DNA of 34,594 bases from Microcaldota archaeon. GTDB lineage: Archaea; Micrarchaeota; Micrarchaeia; Anstonellales; Bilamarchaeaceae. The stretch spans positions 1 through 34,594 of the forward strand of contig JAHJBM010000006.1 of the NCBI GenBank assembly GCA_018813505.1, written 5' to 3'. The position numbers were made by a program, and so were the translations under genes. Under the pieces are notes generated by a model. It did not search any database. It saw only the letters and a program-made list of their open reading frames with translations, and was not told where the DNA came from. Shown piece by piece: positions 15,908-23,467 of the stretch; the first letter of the stretch is position 1; each line of letters opens with the position of its first letter.

Positions 15908-15987
15908 ATATCCGACCCATTAGCTTAATCAAGCCTCAGGGTTTTTTCCAGGGATTTTGCCCTAAGTTAATCTTAGTCAAAAACCCT
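15908..15987 (-). other. tRNA-Gly D-loop intron (15/16), 80 nt
   Basis: Exon GTCT (15993-15990) pairs with intron GGAT (15913-15910), including two G-U pairs. Bulges AGA and ATC give cuts at 15988/15987 and 15908/15907. The intron-side stem is weak. The position equals that of the tRNA-Pro D-loop intron. Confidence 0.8.
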
Positions 15988-16067
15988 CTAGACTACAACC
16001 GCATAATTTTTTTCTGCGAATCTTTCTTTTTCAATCCTTTTTATGTATCGATAATCTATTTAAACCA

Positions 16068-16718
16068 TTAGAATATCGAAACCAAATCTTCAAGGAATTC
16101 CTTTGGATCCGTTGCCCTTACAAATGCACTTGCAAGCAAAACTCCCTCGGCGCCCAATTCGATCGCTTTTTTCACATCTTCCTTGTTACTCACACCTGCG
16201 CCGCATAATACTTTTACGCTATGCTCAGCTTCCTTGATTGCCTTAACCGAGTTTATTACAATATCTGGGTTAGCTTTGGAAACACTAACTCCACTTCCTA
16301 TGAGATCTGGTGGTTCCACGGCAATGAATGTTGGTCTAAGGGCTGCAATCTCCACTGCTTCCTGCGTGGTCGCTGCACATACTAGGCTCTCAAGGCTGTT
16401 TGAATGCAGATGACCTACAATTTCCTTTATCATACCATATTCGATCCTTTTTTCAGAGTGATTTACTAGCGATCCTTTTGCTCCACATGCCTTAATCAGT
16501 TCTGCTGGTATGGATCCAGTATGTGCTCCTGGCTTTTGTGGATCAGTATGCTGTGCAAATACCTCTGAATATCTATCAGAGGTGGATTTTAGGTGCAACA
16601 ATGGCGGACATAGAATTACCCGGACTCCGCTTTTTTCAACAACTTCGCTTATTATGTCTGCGAAAAAAAGTGTCTTATCAATACTCTCCTGATATGTTTT
16701 AAGATTAAGGATGATCAT
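16068..16718 (-). CDS. tpiA: triosephosphate isomerase, archaeal short form
   Basis: TpiA interconverts dihydroxyacetone phosphate and glyceraldehyde 3-phosphate. At 216 residues it is the short archaeal type (bacterial forms are about 250). Catalytic residues are K7 in NLKTY, H87 in LVNHSEKR and E135 in AVEPPDLIGSG. GAHTGS and CGAGVSN are the conserved loops, the latter binding phosphate. It is alone on its strand; tRNA-Gly begins 65 bases after its stop. Together with PEP carboxylase it suggests working central carbon metabolism. Confidence 0.96.
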   Translation of the reverse strand: MIILNLKTYQESIDKTLFFADIISEVVEKSGVRVILCPPLLHLKSTSDRYSEVFAQHTDPQKPGAHTGSIPAELIKACGAKGSLVNHSEKRIEYGMIKEIVGHLHSNSLESLVCAATTQEAVEIAALRPTFIAVEPPDLIGSGVSVSKANPDIVINSVKAIKEAEHSVKVLCGAGVSNKEDVKKAIELGAEGVLLASAFVRATDPKEFLEDLVSIF

Positions 16719-16780
16719 GAAACTAATTAAATTAGCAATATGTTAAATATGTTATCAATTATGTTTAGTTTATCTCACGC

Positions 16781-16816
16781 CGAGGCACTGTTGAACCGTT
16801 CGTTCATTGTGCCTCG
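16781..16816. repeat. two-tier inverted repeat between tpiA and tRNA-Ser
   Basis: CGAGGCAC (16781-16788) pairs with GTGCCTCG (16809-16816), and inside it TGAAC (16792-16796) pairs with GTTCA (16802-16806). GCCGAGG at 16779 repeats the first seven bases of tRNA-Ser (16839). It could be a leader structure of tpiA, a remnant of a tRNA duplication, or an operator. Confidence 0.5.
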
Positions 16817-16876
16817 TCATTTTCACTTACGTTCAAATGCCGAGGTCGCATAATCCGGTAGTGCGTCGGTCTCGAA

Positions 16877-16955
16877 GCGTTTTGTGTTTTGTTCTTTTAG
16901 TTTTGAGTTCTGTTTGTGTTTCAAAACTGGAAACAGAAAACTCATAACGCAATTA
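16877..16955 (+). other. tRNA-Ser anticodon-loop intron (37/38), 79 nt
   Basis: CGTT (16878-16881) pairs with AACG (16946-16949) as the intron stem, with bulges AAG and TAA around the cuts. The central helix is poor, so this is a relaxed BHB. It carries TTTTGAGTTC (16901-16910) and CAAAACTGGAAAC (16922-16934), both found in other introns here. Confidence 0.82.
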
Positions 16956-16985
16956 AACCGATCCCTTTGGGATTGCAGGTTCAAA

Positions 16986-17026
16986 AGCTTTGATCTGGAG
17001 ATCAAAATTTTCCAGCAAGCTGCAAA
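16986..17026 (+). other. tRNA-Ser T-loop intron (59/60), 41 nt
   Basis: Exon TTCA with intron TGCA gives three of four central pairs. GCTT (16987-16990) pairs with AAGC (17017-17020). Bulges AAA and AAT give cuts at 16985/16986 and 17026/17027. A hairpin with arms TTTGATC and GATCAAA fills the inside. Confidence 0.85.
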
Positions 17027-17060
17027 TCCTGCTCTCGGCGATTTTCTTTTGCTATACCAT

Positions 17061-17624
17061 CTATTCACTAAATTCCTCGCTTTCATAGACGAAATATTTC
17101 ACATCTCTTCCTTTCCATCCATCAGGCGAGAGTCCTGCCTTCATGCTGAGATGTTTCAAAAATTCTTCTTTCTTTGGGAGTTGTTCCCATACTGCAGGCA
17201 AAAACGTTGCCCGTGCAAGTCCACGTTGCATTATCAGTCCGTGTTTTCCAGGAACCAATTTCATCAGCAGGTCTTCCGGTCCTTTCACATCAAAAGGTAC
17301 ATGCGGAGTAAGAACCGATATGCTTATCTTTATCTTACTTAGTTCGGGTTTTGTCAATGGATAAAATCTCGAATCCCTGAAAGCAGCGTTTATTGCATTT
17401 TCAATCACATCAAAAACCAGTGGTTGGTGGGCTTCGAGCGTTCCTACACAGCCCCGTAATTCCTTGCCAATGTACATTGTGACGAAGCATGCTCCTTCTT
17501 CCACGAGTTTTTTTTGGCTGACTTCCTGCGGTTTTAATCTGAGTTGCTTGCCGGTATCAAGATAGTACTTTATCGTATTTCTTGCAAGGGCCAGCAAATA
17601 TATTTTTTCTGCATTATCAAACAT
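17061..17624 (-). CDS. AMMECR1-domain protein
   Basis: A 187-residue AMMECR1 protein with the invariant LRGCVGT motif (56-62) and the family stretch AFRDSRFYPL. It is the last gene of a three-gene cluster with a Memo-like protein and a radical SAM enzyme, an arrangement known in archaea and bacteria as AmmeMemoRadiSam. The biochemical role of the trio is not settled; a joint redox or RNA/protein-modification role has been proposed because the three genes travel together. It starts 27 bases after the Memo stop. Confidence 0.93.
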   Translation of the reverse strand: MFDNAEKIYLLALARNTIKYYLDTGKQLRLKPQEVSQKKLVEEGACFVTMYIGKELRGCVGTLEAHQPLVFDVIENAINAAFRDSRFYPLTKPELSKIKISISVLTPHVPFDVKGPEDLLMKLVPGKHGLIMQRGLARATFLPAVWEQLPKKEEFLKHLSMKAGLSPDGWKGRDVKYFVYESEEFSE

Positions 17625-17650
17625 TCCAATTCACCTCTAACATCACACAA

Positions 17651-18475
17651 TTATTCATCCATAAACGCATAACATCCATACCCCACAACTCTTGATTTCG
17701 GTCCTGCTGTATCACCGGAATTCCTATAATCAAGCATAATCCCGTTCCATTTTTTCATTTTTGCAATGTGCATAAGTGTTAATATCCCAATTTTTCCACA
17801 GGCATCCCCCTGTTTTGTAAATGTCTCAATATCAATGGCAGGAATTGATTTATTGGCAATTGAGTCGATCTGTTTTGCCTTTTCATACGGAAGGTAATGA
17901 CTAAGGTCAGAACTTGCAATAATTAGCGTGTCATCGCCAATGACTTTCGAGATAGCTTCGGCGAGTTTTTTTGGATCGATATTTCCAGTAAGTATCGGAT
18001 ATACTGTGAAATCACTTTTCATGACAACCTGCAAAAACGGGAGTTGAACCTCAAGGCAGTGTTCTGGTTCGTGTGCAGCCGGGTACATTCCTATAAGTTT
18101 TTTTCCGTTTTCATTAAGTGATTCCCTCAGGCTACCTGTCATGACTATTCCAAGAGGTGTTTGCCAGCCGTTAAAACCATCCTCGCATGCACCGTCAAAT
18201 CCTGCATGGTGAGATGGTCCAATCATTACGATATTTTTTATGCTGTGCTGAAATTTTGAAAGTAGTTTGTAACCATAGGCAGCTATTGGACCTGAATATA
18301 CATATCCGGCATGAGGTACAATCAAACCTCTGAGTTTTCCGAAATTTCCATTAACAGGCGTGTCATTTACGATTGATAAATACTTATCAATCATTGTTCT
18401 CAATTCTCTTTCATGCTGCGGGTAGAATGCGCCTGCGACAGCAGGATATCTTATATTCTCGTTAGGTATTTTCAT
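17651..18475 (-). CDS. Memo-like protein of the AmmeMemoRadiSam cluster
   Basis: A 274-residue Memo-family protein related to class-III nonheme iron dioxygenases. Conserved segments are YPAVAGAFYP near the start, VPHAGYVYSG with a metal-type His, GPSHHAGF with a His pair, and SSDLSHY. ATG 18475 overlaps the radical SAM stop (ATGA) and is preceded by a G6 run as ribosome site; a TTG two codons upstream is less likely. Translational coupling to the radical SAM gene suggests that the two act together. Confidence 0.93.
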   Translation of the reverse strand: MKIPNENIRYPAVAGAFYPQHERELRTMIDKYLSIVNDTPVNGNFGKLRGLIVPHAGYVYSGPIAAYGYKLLSKFQHSIKNIVMIGPSHHAGFDGACEDGFNGWQTPLGIVMTGSLRESLNENGKKLIGMYPAAHEPEHCLEVQLPFLQVVMKSDFTVYPILTGNIDPKKLAEAISKVIGDDTLIIASSDLSHYLPYEKAKQIDSIANKSIPAIDIETFTKQGDACGKIGILTLMHIAKMKKWNGIMLDYRNSGDTAGPKSRVVGYGCYAFMDE

Positions 18476-19524
18476 TTCCAAACCCCCCTGATATTGTTTT
18501 TACAGTGTCTGCACCGTCCGTCAACTATGCTGGCTTCGAGAACCTCAAAACCCGACCGCTGGATTATCTTTTTTCCGCATTTCGGGCAGATTGTATTCTC
18601 ATACTCGGCATACTTGCCTAAAAGATTTCCGCAATAGACATGCTTCAGCCCTGCCTCAAATCCTATCTCACGCACCCGCACAAGCGTTTCTGGTGGTGTT
18701 CTTTTTCCATCAGTCATTTTGTAATCCGGATGAAATGCGGTGATATGCCAGGGCATTTCAGGATCCACGCTTGCAAGATACTCTGCCTCTTGCTTTAGTT
18801 CGTTTTCTTTGTCATTCCATCCTGGGATGAGGAGTGTTGTTACCTCTACCCATATCCCTATCTTCTTTGCATATTCTATCGATTCCTTCACATGCCTGAA
18901 ATCAGGTACCTTGCATAGTTTCGTGTAAAATTTCTGGTTGTATGCCTTGAGATCAATGTTTGCAGCATCTATTTTTCCTTTTATAGTATCCCAACACTCA
19001 ATTGTTTCGTATCCATTCGTAACATAAATTCCTTTCAGTCCGCGTGGCTTTGCAATTTCCATCACATCAAGTGCATACTCGGTAAAAATCGTTGGTTCGT
19101 TGTATGTAAACGATATTGATTTGCATCCGTTATGCAATGCGGCCTGAACCGCTATTTCTGGTGGCAGGGAATTGCATCTTCCTACTAGTTCCTCAAAATA
19201 GCCTTTCCATCCTTTGGGATTCTGCATCCTCGCATCTTGTGGTGCCTGGCTGATATCATAATTTTGACAAAAATCACATGAAAAATTACAACCAAACGTT
19301 CCTATGGAAAAGCTTTTTGTACCTGGAAGAAAATGAAATAGTGGTTTTTTCTCTATGGGGTCAATCCAAACCGCGCATGGTTTGCCATAAACAGTCAGTT
19401 TCAGTTTGCTGTTTTCATTTGCCCTGACCCCACAAAAGCCCGCATCGCCAGGGGAAATAACACATCTTCTGTTGCATGCAATACATTGTATTTTTTTATT
19501 TTCGAGTTCTTTAAACAGTTTCAT
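18472..19524 (-). CDS. amrS: radical SAM protein of the AmmeMemoRadiSam cluster
   Basis: A 350-residue radical SAM enzyme with the 4Fe-4S cluster motif C79-x3-C83-x2-C86 (CNFSCDFC), then FTYNEPT and a TIM-barrel core related to pyruvate formate-lyase activating enzymes. Two further Cys pairs lie near the N-terminus (CIACNRRC) and the C-terminus (CPKCGKK, then CRHC), which probably bind metal. It is the first gene of the trio. The substrate is unknown. The family assignment is firm from motif, length and neighbours. Confidence 0.94.
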   Translation of the reverse strand: MKLFKELENKKIQCIACNRRCVISPGDAGFCGVRANENSKLKLTVYGKPCAVWIDPIEKKPLFHFLPGTKSFSIGTFGCNFSCDFCQNYDISQAPQDARMQNPKGWKGYFEELVGRCNSLPPEIAVQAALHNGCKSISFTYNEPTIFTEYALDVMEIAKPRGLKGIYVTNGYETIECWDTIKGKIDAANIDLKAYNQKFYTKLCKVPDFRHVKESIEYAKKIGIWVEVTTLLIPGWNDKENELKQEAEYLASVDPEMPWHITAFHPDYKMTDGKRTPPETLVRVREIGFEAGLKHVYCGNLLGKYAEYENTICPKCGKKIIQRSGFEVLEASIVDGRCRHCKNNIRGVWK

Positions 19525-19562
19525 GTCTTTTGTTCTCCTGATTATATCCTAAACAGGTCAAA

Positions 19563-20219
19563 TTAAAAAAATCTTAGGTTATTGTGGGGGGTAAGAGCAC
19601 GTATGAATGAGTCATCAGTTCTAATATCATATGTTTGGTCAGATGGTCCTGATTGTGTCTGTGTTATTACGAAATCATGACCGATGACAATCGGTGTAAT
19701 CCCGTTTTTTCCTCTATCAAAGCCAATTACCATAGGAAATGCGTATTGGTTCTCTGTTGTTAAGTGAACCCCATAGTGCCTATTAATCATATGACAAGTA
19801 TTCGAAATTCTTTTTGGGTCTAAAGGCTCATTTGGTGTAGTTGTATCTCGACAACCTGGTGATCTAATCCTATTAAAAGCAAGCGGACATAACAATACAA
19901 GTTCTCCCCCGCAAAGTTGTGCCATTCTATATATTTCATTCAATCTTGGTTGTGCCAGTTGCGTTGGATCATTTTCAGCATTTCCAGTTATGTTCACTCT
20001 CAGTCCTTCGGTCATAACTGCAAATGCCTTTAAGTGCCGTATAAAAAGCGATCCTGCGGTTAGTTGGTATAATATTGTGGGGTGGGATGTTAATCGTGTT
20101 TCTTCAACACTGCCTCTACCAACATACCGTTGTACCACATATCGTCGAAATACTGATTTGGGGTTGTCAGATTTATCCATAATCATACGCCCATCAATGT
20201 TATACATATTAATGTCCAT
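19563..20219 (-). CDS. protein of unknown function
   Basis: A 218-residue soluble protein that I do not recognise. It has no signal peptide, membrane segment or clear motif; strand-rich stretches (PMVIGFD, ITPIVIGHDFVI) suggest an alpha/beta fold. Four in-frame ATG codons fall within the first 14 residues (20219, 20207, 20186, 20180). I kept the first because a TATA-like TACTTAAGC lies about 25 bases upstream, which would make it leaderless. It starts divergently from the L10e gene and is separate from the radical SAM cluster, 38 bases after which it ends. Confidence 0.65.
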   Translation of the reverse strand: MDINMYNIDGRMIMDKSDNPKSVFRRYVVQRYVGRGSVEETRLTSHPTILYQLTAGSLFIRHLKAFAVMTEGLRVNITGNAENDPTQLAQPRLNEIYRMAQLCGGELVLLCPLAFNRIRSPGCRDTTTPNEPLDPKRISNTCHMINRHYGVHLTTENQYAFPMVIGFDRGKNGITPIVIGHDFVITQTQSGPSDQTYDIRTDDSFIRALTPHNNLRFF

Positions 20220-20331
20220 TGATATGACGATATGCTTAAGTAGCTAACGATAAACTCCTCTGAAATCAGGTGCTTTCAATAAGCTACGGTACCTGAAATA
20301 TAATGTATTTTCATCCGGCAAAACATTTTCG

Positions 20332-20345
20332 GCATATTTAAAATT
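20332..20345 (+). promoter_or_regulatory. TATA box of the L10e gene
   Basis: CATATTTAAAATTC is a good archaeal TATA box. Transcription would start near 20370, leaving a leader of about 65 nt before ATG 20437. Confidence 0.5.
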
Positions 20346-20387
20346 CTAACGGCATACAATAAAACAATACTTTTGTGTCTAATAACC

Positions 20388-20409
20388 GATCCATTATCAT
20401 TCGGATCGA
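20388..20409 (+). promoter_or_regulatory. hairpin in the L10e leader
   Basis: CGATCC (20388-20393) pairs with GGATCG (20404-20409) around a 10-nt loop, inside the predicted leader and about 28 bases before the start codon. It could be a feedback site for the ribosomal protein, but this is a guess. Confidence 0.35.
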
Positions 20410-20436
20410 CAGAAAAAGACAATATTGGTGATATTA

Positions 20437-20952
20437 ATGGGACTTAGACCTGCACATACATTTAGAGATGGAAATAAACGTCCTTGGACACGATTTTCAA
20501 AATCAAAACCAAGGAAATCTTACATAAAAGCCAGGCCACATGCTGACCTGCATCAGTTTAGGATGGGTGTTCCTAATGTCGATTATGATCTTACTGTTGC
20601 ACTTGTTGCAGAGGAGCTTGTCGTCGTAAGAGACAACTCCATTGAAAGCGCAAGACAAACTACAAACAAGCATCTCGAAACAAAAATGATTGGTGCATAT
20701 TCATTTCTTGTCAAATCCTATCCACATCATATAATCAGGGAAAACAAGATGATTTCGGGTGCTGGTGCAGATCGTCTTCAGAAGGGTATGAGATGTTCTT
20801 TTGGGAGGCCAACTGATAGAGCAGCCATAGTAAAAAAAGGCTCGTCAATATTTGTTGTAAAAACATTCAAGACAAATCTTGAACATGTGAAGAAAGCCCT
20901 TGACAAAGCAACAAGGAAACTTTCAGGTACCTATAAAATCGTCGTAAAGTAA
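20437..20952 (+). CDS. rpl10e: 50S ribosomal protein L10e (uL16)
   Basis: A 171-residue L10e/uL16 protein of the large subunit, which contacts the peptidyl-transferase region and tRNA. The sequence runs from GLRPAHTFRD through HQFRMGV and the RLQKGMRCSFGRP segment to a basic C-terminus and matches the family along its length. ATG 20437 follows GGTGAT (20427-20432) and gives the standard start MGLRPA; a TTG at 20425 is out of keeping. It stands alone rather than in a ribosomal operon. Confidence 0.97.
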   Translation: MGLRPAHTFRDGNKRPWTRFSKSKPRKSYIKARPHADLHQFRMGVPNVDYDLTVALVAEELVVVRDNSIESARQTTNKHLETKMIGAYSFLVKSYPHHIIRENKMISGAGADRLQKGMRCSFGRPTDRAAIVKKGSSIFVVKTFKTNLEHVKKALDKATRKLSGTYKIVVK

Positions 20953-20996
20953 TTTGCCATCACCTCGCAGATTGGTTTTTTGTGTTTACTTGTGGT

Positions 20997-21011
20997 TATA
21001 TATTTATAAAC
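20997..21011 (+). promoter_or_regulatory. TATA box of the winged-helix coiled-coil gene
   Basis: A TATATATTTATAAAC stretch lies about 45 bases before the start. Transcription from about 21033 leaves a short leader that holds GAGGTGAG (21042-21049). Confidence 0.55.
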
Positions 21012-21052
21012 TTAAGTGTACATAATTAATATATGACGGGTGAGGTGAGATT

Positions 21053-23449
21053 TTGAATCCAGATAAGATTACAGTAGACGAGCCACTTATTAGTACTGAC
21101 GTAGATCATTTGATTAGAGCTATTGCTGAAAAAAAGAAAGTAAACATAAATGACCTTCGTCGAATATGTAAGATTGACAAACGGAATCTGGATAAATGGA
21201 TCTCTGTTCTTGAGGATGAAGGTTACATTGATATAGAATACAATCTTAGCGGTACTCAGGTGCTGTGGAAAGGGCTTCAGGATACCGCTTCAGATACGTA
21301 TAAAGAAGATATGCGCGTGGTGCGGAACACTACGGAACATGTATATACCAAGGAACCAATATCTAATACTAATATGAAGGAAAATCCCTCTGCAGATGTG
21401 TCATTGGGATCCGTAAGGAATTCTCAGGACTCCTTTGAAGGTGATCTCACCAGTGCCAATGATTATCCTGTTGAGCCTGAAAAATCTTCACACGGTGGGT
21501 CAGAACTCGATTCAAATTCCCGTGATAGTGTTTCAACTCCAAATACTGCCAATACAGAATCAGACCAACCAACAGAAATGATTTCGGTTTCTTCAGAAAA
21601 TGCACATGGTTCTGATCTAACAGACGGATCGTCTGCATTGGTTTCAGATGAGGTTATTCAGGCGGACAAATTCCCTGAAGAGATGCCTCTTGAAGAGTCG
21701 GAACTCGTGGGGGGTGCAGTTATTAATCAGGATACTGAGTCACAATCTCCTGAAGATATGTTGAATGAATACTTAGTTAAGAAAAGGCAACCGCCAGCTG
21801 GCAGAAAACTTTCAGATATAAAATCGAGCATACTTACAAACCTGAACGATGATTCATCTGAAGAAGCTGATATGGAAAAAGATGCCATTGTTCAGCAAGA
21901 TGAAGCTAAAGAAATCGATTCTATTACTGCTTTGGATGATGATCCTGCCGAGCAAAAAGAAAACGTTGAAGCTGATGAAGTTGATTCTGGACTGGGCACT
22001 AGCATTGACTCGGTGGTTGATATTAAGTCTGATTATGATCCTGATAATGGTCAAGATGATTCTGGTAATGCCATTGAAAGCATTGTCGACTACCCTGAAG
22101 ATAATGATGAAGAAATTGCAAATCTCATATACAAAGAGTCAGAAAAAAACCCTTCAAGGTCAAACAAATCTATTGGAATGCGGATTCCAGAAGAAAAATC
22201 CGAATCACCTAGTACTATTGATGTAAGGGAGATAATGGATGCATATCTCAAGGAGATAAATATTGAAAAAACCAAAATCCAATCATTGAAAAAACAAAAA
22301 GAATATCTTTATCAGGAGAAAATCGCAGGAACTGAAAATCGGATGAACGCCGACATTGCAGCATTTACTGAAAAGATAATTGAAAAGCAAAACAACATAC
22401 TACATATCAAGGAGAGTGTTCTTGAGCTTCCTGACAAGGTTGAAGAAGTTGAAATGATTCATAATCAAATGAAAAAGCTCAGGCTGGAAAGTCGTGCTGC
22501 GCTCGAGAGAACTAAGAAAAAATCCGAGGATTATATAAAGAACCTCGAGGCTTCCAAATCTGATATAGAAACAAAAGTCACAGGACTAAGCGTTGCAATT
22601 AACTCGCAGGCCGAAAAAGTCAGTGGCTTTGAAGATATAAGCCGATCCCTTGCAGAAAGGACAACTCAGATCTCAGGTGCAATGGCTGCTGCACAGGATC
22701 AGATAAAAGAAATGGCTGATTCCATCGAACAATTACAAAACGACCTTGCTTCTGTTCAGCAGACGAAGCAGGAAATTGATCAGGTACGTGAAGAAGTGCT
22801 TAGTTCTGTTGCATCCCATAATCAGGAGCTTGATTCCCTTACCTCAGAACTTGAAAACATTTCAAAAGCAGAGCACTGGGTTCAGGAATATGTACGTGAT
22901 TACCAGCAAAAAATCGCGGATATAGACGAATATGTTTCAAGGAGCGAAGATGATCTTGTAAATATTAAAGAGGCTGCAGAATCGCTCTATATGAAAAAAT
23001 ACCTTGGCGAGCTTGAAGATCTTGCGGATTCATATGAGGGTGATCTTGATGATGCAGTAAGAAAGGAAAAGGACATTGATGAAAAAATATCCGATTCACG
23101 AACCCGGATCTCTTCCCTTGCAAGGGAAAGCCAGGACATGATCAAGAAAATAAGAAAGGGTATGTCTGATTCAAGAGATTATGATGAAATTCTGAAAAGT
23201 ATTCGTGGGAAGACTTCTAGAATAAATTCTATGCTGCAGGAAAAACAAACTGAAAGAAAGCGGCTTGAAGAGGATATCAGAAACGTAAAATCTTCTGACA
23301 ATGTAGTTTTATCAAGATCTCCATCCAGACCAAAGATTTCAACTTCAGTCAGGAATGGTTCAAAAACAAAGCGATCATCTTCTGAAGGTAGCAGTCAACA
23401 GGCAAAGAAAAAGAAAAAACCTTTAAGGAAGAAGAAAGACTACAAATAA
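21053..23449 (+). CDS. large winged-helix plus coiled-coil protein
   Basis: A 798-residue, three-part protein. Residues about 15-75 look like a winged helix (VNINDLRRICKIDKRNLDKW, then DEGYIDIEYN). Residues about 90-395 are acidic, Ser/Asp/Glu-rich and probably disordered. Residues about 395-755 are a long heptad-rich coiled coil. The last 45 residues are very basic (SSQQAKKKKKPLRKKKDYK). The start is TTG 21053, chosen because GAGGTGAG ends 3 bases upstream and no ATG fits. The make-up suggests a DNA-associated structural or segregation protein, but I do not recognise a named family. It follows L10e by 100 bases with its own promoter. Confidence 0.8.
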   Translation: MNPDKITVDEPLISTDVDHLIRAIAEKKKVNINDLRRICKIDKRNLDKWISVLEDEGYIDIEYNLSGTQVLWKGLQDTASDTYKEDMRVVRNTTEHVYTKEPISNTNMKENPSADVSLGSVRNSQDSFEGDLTSANDYPVEPEKSSHGGSELDSNSRDSVSTPNTANTESDQPTEMISVSSENAHGSDLTDGSSALVSDEVIQADKFPEEMPLEESELVGGAVINQDTESQSPEDMLNEYLVKKRQPPAGRKLSDIKSSILTNLNDDSSEEADMEKDAIVQQDEAKEIDSITALDDDPAEQKENVEADEVDSGLGTSIDSVVDIKSDYDPDNGQDDSGNAIESIVDYPEDNDEEIANLIYKESEKNPSRSNKSIGMRIPEEKSESPSTIDVREIMDAYLKEINIEKTKIQSLKKQKEYLYQEKIAGTENRMNADIAAFTEKIIEKQNNILHIKESVLELPDKVEEVEMIHNQMKKLRLESRAALERTKKKSEDYIKNLEASKSDIETKVTGLSVAINSQAEKVSGFEDISRSLAERTTQISGAMAAAQDQIKEMADSIEQLQNDLASVQQTKQEIDQVREEVLSSVASHNQELDSLTSELENISKAEHWVQEYVRDYQQKIADIDEYVSRSEDDLVNIKEAAESLYMKKYLGELEDLADSYEGDLDDAVRKEKDIDEKISDSRTRISSLARESQDMIKKIRKGMSDSRDYDEILKSIRGKTSRINSMLQEKQTERKRLEEDIRNVKSSDNVVLSRSPSRPKISTSVRNGSKTKRSSSEGSSQQAKKKKKPLRKKKDYK

Positions 23450-23467
23450 CTGATTCTATATCTATTT

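Larger units (their letters stand above)
15775..16002 (-). tRNA. tRNA-Gly(UCC) with D-loop and T-loop introns
   Basis: Exons assemble to a 73-nt tRNA. Acceptor GCGGTTG (16002-15996) pairs with CGACCGC (15782-15776), discriminator A 15775. D-stem is GTCT/GGAC, loop AG plus CCTGGTA. Anticodon arm is TAGGC-CTTCCAA-GCCTA, anticodon TCC at 15888-15886, with no intron there. Variable loop TAAC. T-stem is CCGGG/CCCGG, loop TTCAAA plus T. Introns of 80 and 75 nt lie at 15/16 and 59/60. The T-loop intron has a complete BHB. A T7 run follows the 3' end. It lies downstream of tpiA on the same strand. Confidence 0.93.
16839..17040 (+). tRNA. tRNA-Ser(CGA) with anticodon-loop and T-loop introns
   Basis: Exons assemble to an 82-nt class-II tRNA. 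Acceptor GCCGAGG (16839-16845) pairs with TCTCGGC (17033-17039), discriminator G 17040. D-stem is GCAT/GTGC. Anticodon stem is TCGGT (16866-16870)/ACCGA (16957-16961), loop CTCGAA plus A, anticodon CGA at 16873-16875. The 13-nt variable arm has TCCC pairing with GGGA, as expected for Ser. T-stem is GCAGG/CCTGC, loop TTCAAA plus T. Introns of 79 and 41 nt lie at 37/38 and 59/60. No CCA is encoded. It converges on the AMMECR1 gene. Confidence 0.93.
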
